Assembly: GCA_050013235.1 (NCBI GenBank)
Contig: JBEKFQ010000047.1
Coordinates: forward strand, 1-25,221
Reading direction: 5' to 3'
DNA length: 25,221 nt
DNA from: RH-AL1 sp050013235
Lineage (GTDB): Bacteria; Pseudomonadota; Alphaproteobacteria; Rhizobiales; Beijerinckiaceae
Part shown: piece after piece, positions 1 to 8,264 of the stretch
How the letters are laid out: every line of letters starts with the position of its first letter
How positions within the stretch are numbered: the first letter of the stretch is position 1
The notes under the pieces: generated by a model
Told to the model about the DNA's origin: nothing
Seen by the model: only the letters and a program-made list of their open reading frames with translations
Databases searched by the model: none
Position numbers and translations under genes: made by a program

Positions 1-64
1 CGCCCGCGATCTCTGGCGCCAGCCCTTTTCCAAAGTGTCCATTGAAATCAAAAGCGCCCTCCAT
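1..64 (-). CDS. possible 5' end of a leftward gene (partial, unidentified)
   Basis: From an ATG at 64 the minus strand stays open to the window edge and reads MEGAFDFNGHFGKGLAPEIA, which looks protein-like but matches no family I recognise. A second possible start in another frame is the ATG at 41. Neither has a clear ribosome binding site. Only 21 codons are visible, so this could be chance. The AT-rich stretch to its right (about 80-200) would fit a promoter region. Confidence 0.2.
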   Translation of the reverse strand, partial: MEGAFDFNGHFGKGLAPEIAG

Positions 65-296
65 CGCACGCGATGCCGGGCTTGACTATGGATTAATATA
101 GAGATGAAGAATAGAAGAGAGCAGGAAGGGCCTCAATACATGATTGAGAGGCGATTTTGTCTAAAATATAGTTATAGCTGTTTTATACTCTTCATGATCG
201 CTGGGTTTGGAACTCTCCGTCCTCCCCGCAGGCGAGCAGAAATAATCCGAGAATCGAAATGCGAGGAGTGCCTAACGACGATCGAGGTTCCGTCCT

Positions 297-947
297 TCAC
301 GCCCCGTAGCGCGCCAAAAACATCGCCACGGCTTCGTCGACATGGGCCTGCATTTGCTCTTGGCCGATCGTTTCCCGGTCTGGGATCACGAGGCCTTTGA
401 TGTAGTAATGGCTGAAGATGGCGCCGAGGAAAAGTCTAGCGGCGAGGAGGGGATCGGCGCAGCGCAGCTCGCCGCGCTCGTGCGCGATGGCGAGATACTG
501 CGTGAGGCGTTTTTGCACCCGCTCCGGCCCTTGCTCATAAAAGATGCGGCCAAGATCGGGGTTACGCGGAACCTCCGCGATGACGACGCGGGAGAGACAG
601 AGAGAATCGCTCCGCATCATGGCATCGAGCAGACGCGACCCGAGATCATGCAAGACCTCACGGACACTGCCGGGCTTACGCAAATTTTCGTCGAGCCGCT
701 CGAGAAAATGATTCGCCCGGTTTTCCACGATCTCGGAAAACAGCGCTTCTTTGCACCCGAAATGCCGGTACAACGTTTCCTTCGACGCACCCGCCTCGGC
801 AGCGATAATTTGCATCGTCGTATCGGTGAACCCATGCGTGAAAAAGACGCGCTCCGCGACGGCAGCTATCTCCTGGCGGCGCTTCTCGCCTCTGGGGACG
901 GGAGCCGGCTTGAGCGGACAATCATCTCGCACGGTTGACGAGGGCAT
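297..947 (-). CDS. TetR/AcrR family transcriptional repressor
   Basis: A 216-residue regulator of typical TetR size. The N-terminal DNA-binding domain lies at about residues 20-70: RRQEIAAVAERVFFTHGF, then TTMQIIAAEAGASKETLYRHF, which carries the helix-turn-helix and the usual YRHF recognition-helix end, followed by GCKEALF. The rest is the divergent all-helical ligand-binding and dimerisation domain. It is divergent from an efflux operon (first start at 1061), so it is most probably that operon's local repressor, released by a pump substrate. A perfect palindrome at 967-982 lies just upstream of its ATG. A TATAAA-like -10 on the minus strand (959-964) sits so near the ATG that the mRNA may be nearly leaderless. 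Family assignment is firm; target and ligand are inferred. Confidence 0.93.
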   Translation of the reverse strand: MPSSTVRDDCPLKPAPVPRGEKRRQEIAAVAERVFFTHGFTDTTMQIIAAEAGASKETLYRHFGCKEALFSEIVENRANHFLERLDENLRKPGSVREVLHDLGSRLLDAMMRSDSLCLSRVVIAEVPRNPDLGRIFYEQGPERVQKRLTQYLAIAHERGELRCADPLLAARLFLGAIFSHYYIKGLVIPDRETIGQEQMQAHVDEAVAMFLARYGA

Positions 948-966
948 GGTGTTCCTGATTTATAGG

Positions 967-982
967 CGAACCAGCGGGTTCG
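967..982. promoter_or_regulatory. candidate TetR operator palindrome
   Basis: The sequence CGAACC-AGCG-GGTTCG is a perfect inverted repeat with 6-bp arms and a 4-bp spacer. It lies between the divergent tetR gene and the efflux operon, next to a TATAAA-like minus-strand -10 at 959-964. TetR-family repressors usually bind such palindromes and control both directions. Position and symmetry are seen; binding is inferred. Confidence 0.55.
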
Positions 983-1060
983 GTTACTGATCTATCTAGA
1001 CATCAAATCATCGATGCAGCAAGCCCAACCCTTAAAGATTCAGAACGGCCGGTGTATCCC

Positions 1061-2233
1061 ATGACGCGCAGTAGCCCCGATATACACCCAACCGCCCCCG
1101 CGGAGAGCGGTGCGCCGGAACACCCGGGCGAGGAGCAAGCGCCGGCGCCCGTTTCCGCCGCCAACGAACGGGACAAACAAGACGAAGCTTCCCGCCAAAA
1201 GAGACGCCCCACCGTGCTGATCATCGCGCTGATCGTGATCACGGCTTTGACTCTCGGCAGTATATATTACTGGCTGTCGACCGCCAATGTCGAAAGCACG
1301 GACGATGCCTATACGGACGGGCGGGCCGTCTCGATCGCGCCTCAGATTTCGGGCCGCGTGATTTCCCTCGATGTGACCGACAACCAGTTCGTGAAAAAGG
1401 GTCAGCCCCTGATCCATATCGATCCGCGTCAATATATCAACGATCGGGATCAGGCCCGAGGCGTCTTGGAGACGGCGAAGGCCCAGCTCGAGAGAGATAA
1501 ACTCGGGGCGGAGATCGCCCGGAAGAACTTTCCCGCCATTCTTTTAGCTGCTCAGGCTGATCTCGCCTCGGCGCAAGCCAATCTCGAGCGGCGCCAAGCC
1601 GATTTCACCCGCCAGAAGAGCTTGCCAAAACAAGCGACGACCCAGCAAGAGATCGATTCCGCCAATGCCGCCCTCCAGGAGGCCCAGGCGCAAGTTCTGC
1701 AAGCGCAGGCCCGCGTCACCCAAGCGACACCGGTGGAACAGAATATTGGCCAGGCCGACAGGGCCGTGAGCCAGCTCACGGGGCAGGTCGATCAAGCCAA
1801 AGCCCAGCTCGAGCAAGCCGAACTCAATCTATCCTATACGGTGGTCAAGGCGGACCATGACGGCTGGGTCACCAAGCGCAATGTCGAGGCGGGCAATTAT
1901 GTCACCCCTGGACAGCAGATCTTTTCGATTGTCTCGCCAGAAATTTGGATCACCGCGAATTTCAAGGAAACGCAACTCAACCTCATGCGGCCCGGGCAAA
2001 GCGTCAAGATCAAGGTCGACGCCTACCCCGGCCTGAACTTGCGCGGGCACGTGGATAGCGTTCAGCTGGGGTCCGGATCGAAATTCTCCGCTTTTCCCGC
2101 TGAAAACGCGACGGGAAATTACGTGAAGATCGTCCAGCGCGTTCCCGTGAAAATCATCATCGATTCCGGCCTCGACCCGACCTTGCCGCTTCCCCTCGGC
2201 ATTTCCGTCGCACCGGTGGTGACCGTGAAATGA
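1061..2233 (+). CDS. HlyD/EmrA-family membrane fusion protein (efflux adaptor)
   Basis: The periplasmic adaptor of a tripartite drug exporter, linking the inner-membrane pump to the outer-membrane channel. It has 390 residues from ATG 1061; an in-frame GTG at 1052 would add three. Neither start has a good ribosome binding site. Order of parts: a charged, proline-rich cytoplasmic tail (1-49); one membrane anchor (about 50-71, TVLIIALIVITALTL); the EmrA/HlyD signature STDDAYTDG followed by the first half of the lipoyl domain (PQISGRV..LDVTDNQFVKKGQPL); a long Gln/Ala-rich coiled-coil hairpin (about 130-250); the second lipoyl half (VKADHDGWVTKRNVEAGNYV); and a beta-barrel domain. Its stop overlaps the next start (ATGA at 2230-2233), which points to translational coupling with the pump. 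The substrate cannot be told from sequence. Confidence 0.94.
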   Translation: MTRSSPDIHPTAPAESGAPEHPGEEQAPAPVSAANERDKQDEASRQKRRPTVLIIALIVITALTLGSIYYWLSTANVESTDDAYTDGRAVSIAPQISGRVISLDVTDNQFVKKGQPLIHIDPRQYINDRDQARGVLETAKAQLERDKLGAEIARKNFPAILLAAQADLASAQANLERRQADFTRQKSLPKQATTQQEIDSANAALQEAQAQVLQAQARVTQATPVEQNIGQADRAVSQLTGQVDQAKAQLEQAELNLSYTVVKADHDGWVTKRNVEAGNYVTPGQQIFSIVSPEIWITANFKETQLNLMRPGQSVKIKVDAYPGLNLRGHVDSVQLGSGSKFSAFPAENATGNYVKIVQRVPVKIIIDSGLDPTLPLPLGISVAPVVTVK

Positions 2234-3861
2234 CGGACGCAGCCACGGACGGGCGGGCCCCATCGAGACCCCAGCCGGCGGCGCCCGCTAATATCGGACA
2301 AAGCTGGCGCCCCGCCTATAATCCCTGGCTGATCGCCATCGTGGTCACGCTGGCGGCCTTCATGGAAATTCTCGACACGACGATCGTCAATGTCGCGCTC
2401 CCTCATATCGCGGGTGAATTGTCGTCCTCCAACGACGAGGCGACCTGGGCGCTCACTTCTTATCTCGTCGCCAACGGCATCGTGCTGACGATTTCGGGCT
2501 GGCTCAGCGACACGATCGGACGCAAACGCTATTTCATGATTTGCATTGCGATGTTCACGGTCTGCTCGCTTCTCTGCGGTCTGTCGCAAAGCCTTGGCCA
2601 AATCATCATCTTCCGTCTGCTCCAGGGGTTTTTCGGCGGTGGATTGCAGCCAAACCAGCAGGCGATCATGCTGGATACGTTCGAGCCGTCGAAGCGTGCC
2701 GCGGCCTTTGGCGTAACCGCGATCGCGACAATCGTCGCGCCCATTCTCGGGCCGACGCTCGGCGGGATCATCACGGATCAATCGACCTGGCGCTGGATTT
2801 TCTTCATCAATATCCCGGTCGGCATCGTCGCGGTTTTTCTCGTGTCGATTCTCGTCGAAGACCCGCCATGGGAAAAGGAAAAGCAGAAGCGCAAGCGTGG
2901 CATCGACTATATCGGCCTTTCCCTCATCACCATTGGGCTCGGGTGTTTCCAGATCGTGATGGACCGCGGCGAGGACGAGGACTGGCTCGGCTCGGGCTTC
3001 ATTCGCATCATGGCGGTCTTGGCTTTTCTCGGGATTGCCGGCGCCATCGGCTGGCTGCTCACGGCCAAGAAGCCGATCGTCAATCTCGATGTCTTCAAAG
3101 ACAAGAATTTCACCATGGGCTGCGTTCTCATCGGATCGATGGGCGGCATTCTCTATGCGAGCGCCGTCATCATTCCGCAATTCGCGCAGCAAGTGCTGGG
3201 CTATACCGCAACGCTGTCGGGCTACATCCTGTCGCCCGGCGGCGTCGTGGTCATCTTGCTCATTCCCTTCGTCGGGCAATTGATGCGCGTCGTGCAAACA
3301 CGCTATCTCGTCGCTCTCGGCTTCGTCATCATGGGCTTCGCGCTGCTCTATTCGAGCGGGCTGACGCCAAATATCGATTTCAAGACCCTGGTCATCATGC
3401 GCAGCTCGCAGTCGGCGGCGCTTGCCTTCCTGTTCGTGCCGATCTCGCAGATCACCTATCTGACGTTGCCGCAATATTTGCGCAGCGACGGCGCGGCGCT
3501 CTACGCGATGTTCCGGAATGTCGCGGGGTCGGTCGGCATCTCCGCATCCACGGCGATGGTCACACAACGTCAACAGGTCAACCAAGCCAGTCTCTCAAAG
3601 TGGATGACCCCGTTTCACCAGCCCTTCAACACACTCGTGGCCGATACGGAAGCCGGCCTGCGGACGATTGGACACGGTTCCGCCGGCCTGCACGATGCCG
3701 CCATGGGACACATTTATCGGACATATTTGAAACAGGCGACGATCATGGCTTATTCGAACGTGTTTTTAGCTTGCTCGATCCTTGCTTTTTGCGTCGTCCC
3801 ATTGTGTTTCATCTTATCGGCAAAAAAGGGTACGGGCGCCGGCCCCGGAGTTGGGCACTGA
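2230..3861 (+). CDS. DHA2-family MFS multidrug efflux pump (EmrB/QacA type)
   Basis: A 543-residue proton-driven exporter with about 14 predicted membrane helices, the normal size for DHA2/EmrB. The first helix carries LDTTIVNVALPHIAGEL, the DHA2 signature (motif D1). WLSDTIGRKRYF is the cytoplasmic loop 2-3 motif A. RLLQGFFGG and the GPTLGGIITD segment at the end of helix 5 (motif C, antiporter) are also present. Its start overlaps the adaptor's stop, and the outer-membrane factor starts directly after its stop, so adaptor, pump and channel should be made together as one envelope-spanning machine. Control is probably by the divergent TetR protein. Confidence 0.95.
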   Translation: MTDAATDGRAPSRPQPAAPANIGQSWRPAYNPWLIAIVVTLAAFMEILDTTIVNVALPHIAGELSSSNDEATWALTSYLVANGIVLTISGWLSDTIGRKRYFMICIAMFTVCSLLCGLSQSLGQIIIFRLLQGFFGGGLQPNQQAIMLDTFEPSKRAAAFGVTAIATIVAPILGPTLGGIITDQSTWRWIFFINIPVGIVAVFLVSILVEDPPWEKEKQKRKRGIDYIGLSLITIGLGCFQIVMDRGEDEDWLGSGFIRIMAVLAFLGIAGAIGWLLTAKKPIVNLDVFKDKNFTMGCVLIGSMGGILYASAVIIPQFAQQVLGYTATLSGYILSPGGVVVILLIPFVGQLMRVVQTRYLVALGFVIMGFALLYSSGLTPNIDFKTLVIMRSSQSAALAFLFVPISQITYLTLPQYLRSDGAALYAMFRNVAGSVGISASTAMVTQRQQVNQASLSKWMTPFHQPFNTLVADTEAGLRTIGHGSAGLHDAAMGHIYRTYLKQATIMAYSNVFLACSILAFCVVPLCFILSAKKGTGAGPGVGH

Positions 3862-5421
3862 ATGATGAAAGCGCCATTCCTTCTCATCGCGATGCTTCCG
3901 GCGGCGTTTCTGCTCGGCGGCTGCGAGGCCGGACCGGATTTCACCGCACCCTTGGCGTCCTTGCCAGCTGGGGTGTCTTTTCTGTCCACGGGCAAACAAG
4001 CCGCCTCCCCGATCGCGATCGCCAGCGCGGCCTCGTCCGCGCCGGCCGATGCGGAATGGTGGCGAATTTTCCGCGATCCCGTCCTCACCTCGCTCGAGCA
4101 GCGGGTCGCCAGCCAAAATCTAGATGTGCGCACCGCGACGCTGCGGGTAGCGGAAAGCCGCGCGCAAAGCGGCGTGACGGCCGCGGCCGCGCTCCCGAGC
4201 CTGAACGGCACGTTCCAATATCAACGCGAGGAATATAGCGCCAACGGCATCGTCAGCCTGATTCCGCCCGCCGTGACCGGCGGAAACACCAGCGCGTTCA
4301 CCAAGCCGATCAACAATTATATCATCGGCTTCGATGCCTCGTGGGAACTCGATCTCTGGGGCCATGTCCGCCGCCAAATCGAATCCGCCAACGCAACGCT
4401 CGAAGCCACGGCCGAAGCGCGGCGCGACACGCTCGTCTCGTCGCTCGCCGAGGTCGCCCGCGATTACGTGCAGCTTCGCGCCACGCAGGAACTCATCCGC
4501 ATCGCCAAGGAGAATCTCGAAGTTGGTCAAGAGATCCTCGGCGTCACCAAAGTCCGGCAAGAAAAGGGCCTGACCACCGGACTCGATACCGAAAGCGCCG
4601 CCGCCCAGGTCGCCTCGATCCAAGCCCAACTGCCGCAACTCCACCAGCAAGAAGTCCAGGAAATCAATGCAATCAGTCTGCTCCTGGACGAGCCGCCGTT
4701 GGGGCTGAGCGGCGAATTGATCAAGCCGAAGGCGATACCGACCAATCCCCCGCGCGTGCCCGTCGGCATCCCCTCGGAACTCGCGCGCCGCCGGCCGGAT
4801 ATTCGTCAGGCCGAGGCGCAGCTCCACGCGGCCACCGCCAATATCGGCGTGGCGGTGGCGGAGTTTTACCCGTCCGTCCGTCTCAATGGACAGCCGACGC
4901 TGCAAGCGCTCGACGGTAACAATCTCTTCAAGGGCTCTTCGCTGCAATATGTGATCGGGCCGAGCGTCACTTTGCCGATCTTCGAGGGCGGACGGCTGAA
5001 ATCGACGCTGGTGCTGCGGGAACGTCAGCAGCAGGAAGCCGCGCTCACCTACCACAAAACCGTGCTGCAAGCCTGGCACGACGTGGTGAATGCGATGACG
5101 GCCTACCGCAGCGAGCAGGATCGCCGCGCGAGGCTGAAAGAGCAAGTGGAACATGCCCGCGCCGCCTTGACGCTCGCCCGATCGCGCTATGCCGAGGGCG
5201 TCGCCGAATTCACCACCGTGCTCGACGATGCCCGCACCGTGCTGCAAGCCGAGCAGGAATTGGCGCAAAGCACGGCCAATGTGTCGATCGATCTGATCGC
5301 GCTCTACAAGGCGCTCGGCGGCGGCTGGGAGCTGACCTATCCCGATCCGACGGCGGCGCCGCTTTATGTCGCCGACGACAAGCCTACGCTTTCGCCCCTC
5401 ATCGACGCGTTCAAGCCGTAA
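3862..5421 (+). CDS. NodT-family outer-membrane efflux lipoprotein (TolC-like channel)
   Basis: A 519-residue outer-membrane factor. The N-terminus is a lipoprotein signal peptide ending in the lipobox LLGGC, with the lipidated cysteine at residue 21. The body has the two-fold outer-membrane efflux repeat (about 60-260 and 290-490): AEWWRIFRDPVLTSLEQR, FDASWELDLWGHVRRQIE and SELARRRPDIRQAEAQLHAATANIGVAVAEFYP are hallmarks of the NodT/OprM/CusC group. The start codon directly follows the pump's stop (TGA 3859-3861). The final stop is only two bases from the convergent yejF stop, so no dedicated terminator fits between them. As the operon's own channel, it makes this exporter self-contained rather than dependent on a shared TolC. 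Confidence 0.95.
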   Translation: MMKAPFLLIAMLPAAFLLGGCEAGPDFTAPLASLPAGVSFLSTGKQAASPIAIASAASSAPADAEWWRIFRDPVLTSLEQRVASQNLDVRTATLRVAESRAQSGVTAAAALPSLNGTFQYQREEYSANGIVSLIPPAVTGGNTSAFTKPINNYIIGFDASWELDLWGHVRRQIESANATLEATAEARRDTLVSSLAEVARDYVQLRATQELIRIAKENLEVGQEILGVTKVRQEKGLTTGLDTESAAAQVASIQAQLPQLHQQEVQEINAISLLLDEPPLGLSGELIKPKAIPTNPPRVPVGIPSELARRRPDIRQAEAQLHAATANIGVAVAEFYPSVRLNGQPTLQALDGNNLFKGSSLQYVIGPSVTLPIFEGGRLKSTLVLRERQQQEAALTYHKTVLQAWHDVVNAMTAYRSEQDRRARLKEQVEHARAALTLARSRYAEGVAEFTTVLDDARTVLQAEQELAQSTANVSIDLIALYKALGGGWELTYPDPTAAPLYVADDKPTLSPLIDAFKP

Positions 5422-5423
5422 AA

Positions 5424-7079
5424 TCAGCCCGCCACCGGCGCACCCGGCACCGCATCGATCCGGAAGGCCGCGGCGAAGAGCGCTTGTGTGTAGGGGTCCT
5501 TCGGCGCGGCGAAAATGTCCTTCGCGGCGCCGGATTCCACGACCTTGCCGTAGCGCATCACGATAATATCGCTCGCGAGAGCGCGCACGACCCTCAGATC
5601 GTGACTGATGAAGAGATAGGCGAGCCCGTGCTTGATCTGCAAATCGCGGAGCAAATCGACGATCTGCGCTTGAACCGACATGTCGAGCGCCGAGGTCGGC
5701 TCGTCCAGCACGACGAATTTCGGCTCGAGTACCACGGCGCGGGCAATGGCAATGCGCTGGCGCTGGCCACCCGAGAATTCGTGGGGGTAACGATCCATCA
5801 CGGCGGGATCGAGCCCCACCTCCACCATGGCGCGGGCCACCGCCTCGCGCCGGTCGAGATAGCCGAGCTTCGCCTTGTGCAGCACCAATCCCTCGCCGAC
5901 GATATCGACGATGGGCAGACGCGGCGACAGCGAGCCGTAGGGATCCTGAAAAACGATCTGCATATGACGGCGCAACGGCCGCATTTCGTGAAAGCCGAAG
6001 GACTCGATAGGCTTGCCGAGATAAGCGATGCGCCCTTGCGACGAAATCAACCGCAGGATGGCGAGGCCCAACGTGGTCTTGCCCGAGCCGGATTCCCCGA
6101 CGACGCCGACGGTCTGCCCCTCGCGCACGACCATGCTGACGCCATCGACCGCCTTCACCGCGCCCACCGTCTTGCGAAACAACCCCTTCTTGATGGGAAA
6201 CCAGACTTTGACATCCTCGACGCTCACCACCGGCGTGGCGGCGGGGTCCGCGGCCGGCGCGAGGCCCTTGGGTTCGGCGGCAAGCAGCGCTTGGGTATAA
6301 GGATGGGCCGGCGCCGCAAAAATGGTTTGCGCGTGACCGGCCTCGACAATGCGGCCCTTTTGCATGACGGCGACGTCGTCGGCGAGGCGCCGGACGATCC
6401 CAAGATCATGGGTGATGAATAGCATGGCCATGCCGTAGCGGCTCTGGAGCCCCTTGAGCAGAGTCAAAATCTGCGCCTGGACCGTGACGTCGAGCGCCGT
6501 CGTCGGTTCGTCCGCGATAAAAAGATCGGGCCGGTTGGCGAGCGCCATGGCGATCATCACACGCTGCCGCTGGCCCCCGGAGAGCTGATGGGGATAGCTG
6601 CCGAGACGTTCCGCGGGATCGCGGATGCCGACCTCCTCCAAAAGCTCGACCGTCCGCGCGCGGATCGCCTTGGCGCCATGGGTGCCATGGATCGAGAGAA
6701 TCTCGCCGATCTGCCGCTCGATGGAATGCAGCGGGTTGAGCGAGGTCATCGGCTCCTGGAACACCATGGTGATGGCGGAGCCGCGCAGCGCCCGCAAGCT
6801 CTTCTCGTTGGCGGTCAGCAGGTCTTGACCGCGGAACATCACGCGGCCGCCGATGCGCGTGCCCGGCGGCAAAAGCCTCGGGATCGACAGAGCCGTGACC
6901 GATTTGCCCGAGCCGGATTCCCCGACCAAAGCCAGGGTCTTGCCCTTGACGAGCGAAAACGACACGCCCGCCACAGCCACGGTGGCGGCATCGCCCGTGC
7001 CGAAGGTGACGGACAGATCTTGGAGTTCGAGGAGGGGGGTATCAGGCACGAAGGGCTCCACTGGCGACAAGGGACTCAC
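5424..7079 (-). CDS. yejF: YejF, duplicated ATP-binding subunit of peptide/muropeptide ABC importer
   Basis: A 551-residue fusion of two ABC ATPase domains that powers the YejBE permease. Domain 1 (about 15-270) has Walker A GESGSGKS (53-60), signature LSGGQRQR and Walker B LFIADEPTT. Domain 2 has GESGSGKT, FSGGQRQR and FVVLDEPTS. Both have the oligopeptide/dipeptide-transporter extension ending HPYTQALL / DPYTQALF. The chosen start is GTG 7079, whose GTGA overlaps the yejE stop and implies coupled translation; the frame is open farther upstream, but that part is only the shadow of yejE. E. coli YejABEF imports microcin C. In Agrobacterium-type bacteria YejBEF takes up cell-wall muropeptides, and in Brucella it supports resistance to antimicrobial peptides. 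Which of these applies here is not visible. Confidence 0.95.
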   Translation of the reverse strand: MSPLSPVEPFVPDTPLLELQDLSVTFGTGDAATVAVAGVSFSLVKGKTLALVGESGSGKSVTALSIPRLLPPGTRIGGRVMFRGQDLLTANEKSLRALRGSAITMVFQEPMTSLNPLHSIERQIGEILSIHGTHGAKAIRARTVELLEEVGIRDPAERLGSYPHQLSGGQRQRVMIAMALANRPDLFIADEPTTALDVTVQAQILTLLKGLQSRYGMAMLFITHDLGIVRRLADDVAVMQKGRIVEAGHAQTIFAAPAHPYTQALLAAEPKGLAPAADPAATPVVSVEDVKVWFPIKKGLFRKTVGAVKAVDGVSMVVREGQTVGVVGESGSGKTTLGLAILRLISSQGRIAYLGKPIESFGFHEMRPLRRHMQIVFQDPYGSLSPRLPIVDIVGEGLVLHKAKLGYLDRREAVARAMVEVGLDPAVMDRYPHEFSGGQRQRIAIARAVVLEPKFVVLDEPTSALDMSVQAQIVDLLRDLQIKHGLAYLFISHDLRVVRALASDIIVMRYGKVVESGAAKDIFAAPKDPYTQALFAAAFRIDAVPGAPVAG

Positions 7080-8260
7080 GCCAGCGTCTTTCTCGGATCG
7101 AAGGCGTCGCGCACGCCCTCGCCGATGAAGATCAGCAAGGACAGGATCGAGGCGATGCAGAGGAAGCCGGTGATGCCGAGCCAGGGAGCCTCGGTATGCG
7201 ATTTGCCCTGAAGCAGGAGTTCTCCGAGCGAGGGCGAGCCCGGCGGCTGGCCGAAGCCCAAAAAGTCCAAGGCGGTGAGCGACGTGATCGAGCCGTTCAG
7301 GACAAAAGGTAGGAGCGTCAGGGTCGCGACCGTGGCATTGGGCAAGACATGCTTGACCATGATGTTCAGATTGTTGAGCCCCAAGGCGCGGGCGGCTTTG
7401 ACATATTCGAAATTCCGCGCGCGCAGGAATTCGGCGCGCACGACATGGACGAGCTGCACCCAGGAAAACAACAAAAGGATGAACAGCAGCACCGTCACGC
7501 TCGGCGCGATGACCGAGGAAATGATGATCAAGATATAGAGGTGCGGCAAGGCCGACCAAATCTCGATGAAGCGCTGGAACAAAAGATCCGTCCAACCACC
7601 GAAATAGCCCTGAACGGCGCCCGCCGCGACGCCGATAACCGAGGAGAGAAGCGTCAACGCCAAACCAAACAGGATCGAGATCCGCGCGCCATAAATCATC
7701 CGCGCCAACACGTCGCGGCCCTCGTCGTCGGTACCGAGCCAATCCCATTCGATCGCGCGACAGCCGCGATTGGCCGCCCCGGGCTTGATCGCCGCCGTCG
7801 CGGCCTTTTCGCATTGCGCCTGCGTCAACAGCCACGTCGGCGGCGAGGGCGCGGGCATCGGAAGCGCGTAATTGATGGTCTGATAGGAGAAATGGACCGG
7901 AGGCCAAACCATCCAGCCATGAGCCTCGATCTCGTCCGAAATCTCCTTGACCCGGTATTCCGTATGCGCGGCAAAACCGCCGAATTTTTCTTCCGGGTAG
8001 TCGATGAAGACCGGGAAGAGGATCTCGCCTTTGTAGGAGACGACGAGCGGCCGATCGTTGGCGATGAATTCGGCAAAAAGCGACAGGCCGAACAGGCATA
8101 AAAAAATCCAAAAGCACCAAAAGCCGCGACGGTGCTGGCGGAAGATCGCAAGCCTGCGCTGGTTGACCGGCGTCAGCTTGATGAAGCCGGAGGCCGGCAC
8201 GGGCGGCGCGAGCCTCCGCGTCTCGCCGCCAGCCGTGTCGAGAAAGGCGGGTGCGCTCAT
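7076..8260 (-). CDS. yejE: YejE, ABC importer permease subunit
   Basis: A 394-residue inner-membrane permease of the DppC/OppC/YejE type. One N-terminal helix (about 45-65, FWCFWIFLCLFGLSLFAEFI) and a large periplasmic insert with the YejE-type NDRPLVVSYKGE segment precede the five-helix binding-protein-dependent transport domain. The DWLGTDDEGRDVLARMIYGAR motif opens that domain, and the EAA-loop region EYVKAARALG contacts the ATPase. It pairs with YejB. It starts four bases after the yejB stop, and its stop overlaps the yejF GTG start. Confidence 0.95.
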   Translation of the reverse strand: MSAPAFLDTAGGETRRLAPPVPASGFIKLTPVNQRRLAIFRQHRRGFWCFWIFLCLFGLSLFAEFIANDRPLVVSYKGEILFPVFIDYPEEKFGGFAAHTEYRVKEISDEIEAHGWMVWPPVHFSYQTINYALPMPAPSPPTWLLTQAQCEKAATAAIKPGAANRGCRAIEWDWLGTDDEGRDVLARMIYGARISILFGLALTLLSSVIGVAAGAVQGYFGGWTDLLFQRFIEIWSALPHLYILIIISSVIAPSVTVLLFILLLFSWVQLVHVVRAEFLRARNFEYVKAARALGLNNLNIMVKHVLPNATVATLTLLPFVLNGSITSLTALDFLGFGQPPGSPSLGELLLQGKSHTEAPWLGITGFLCIASILSLLIFIGEGVRDAFDPRKTLA

Positions 8261-8264
8261 GGCC

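Noticed and set aside
104..400. 98-codon plus-strand open frame at the left
   Set aside because: It overlaps the end of the tetR gene on the other strand, has no recognisable product, and its second half is the shadow of tetR.
2119..3585. 488-codon minus-strand frame antisense to the efflux pump
   Set aside because: Composition is Asp/Arg/Glu-rich and low-complexity, typical of antisense frames; no domain is seen.
2541..4238. 565-codon plus-strand frame overlapping the pump and the outer-membrane factor
   Set aside because: Out-of-frame shadow, rich in Arg/His/Ala as usual in high-GC coding DNA; both genes it overlaps have clear family motifs.
5424..8120. A single 898-residue protein
   Set aside because: Its first 347 codons are the shadow of yejE; the true yejF starts at GTG 7079.
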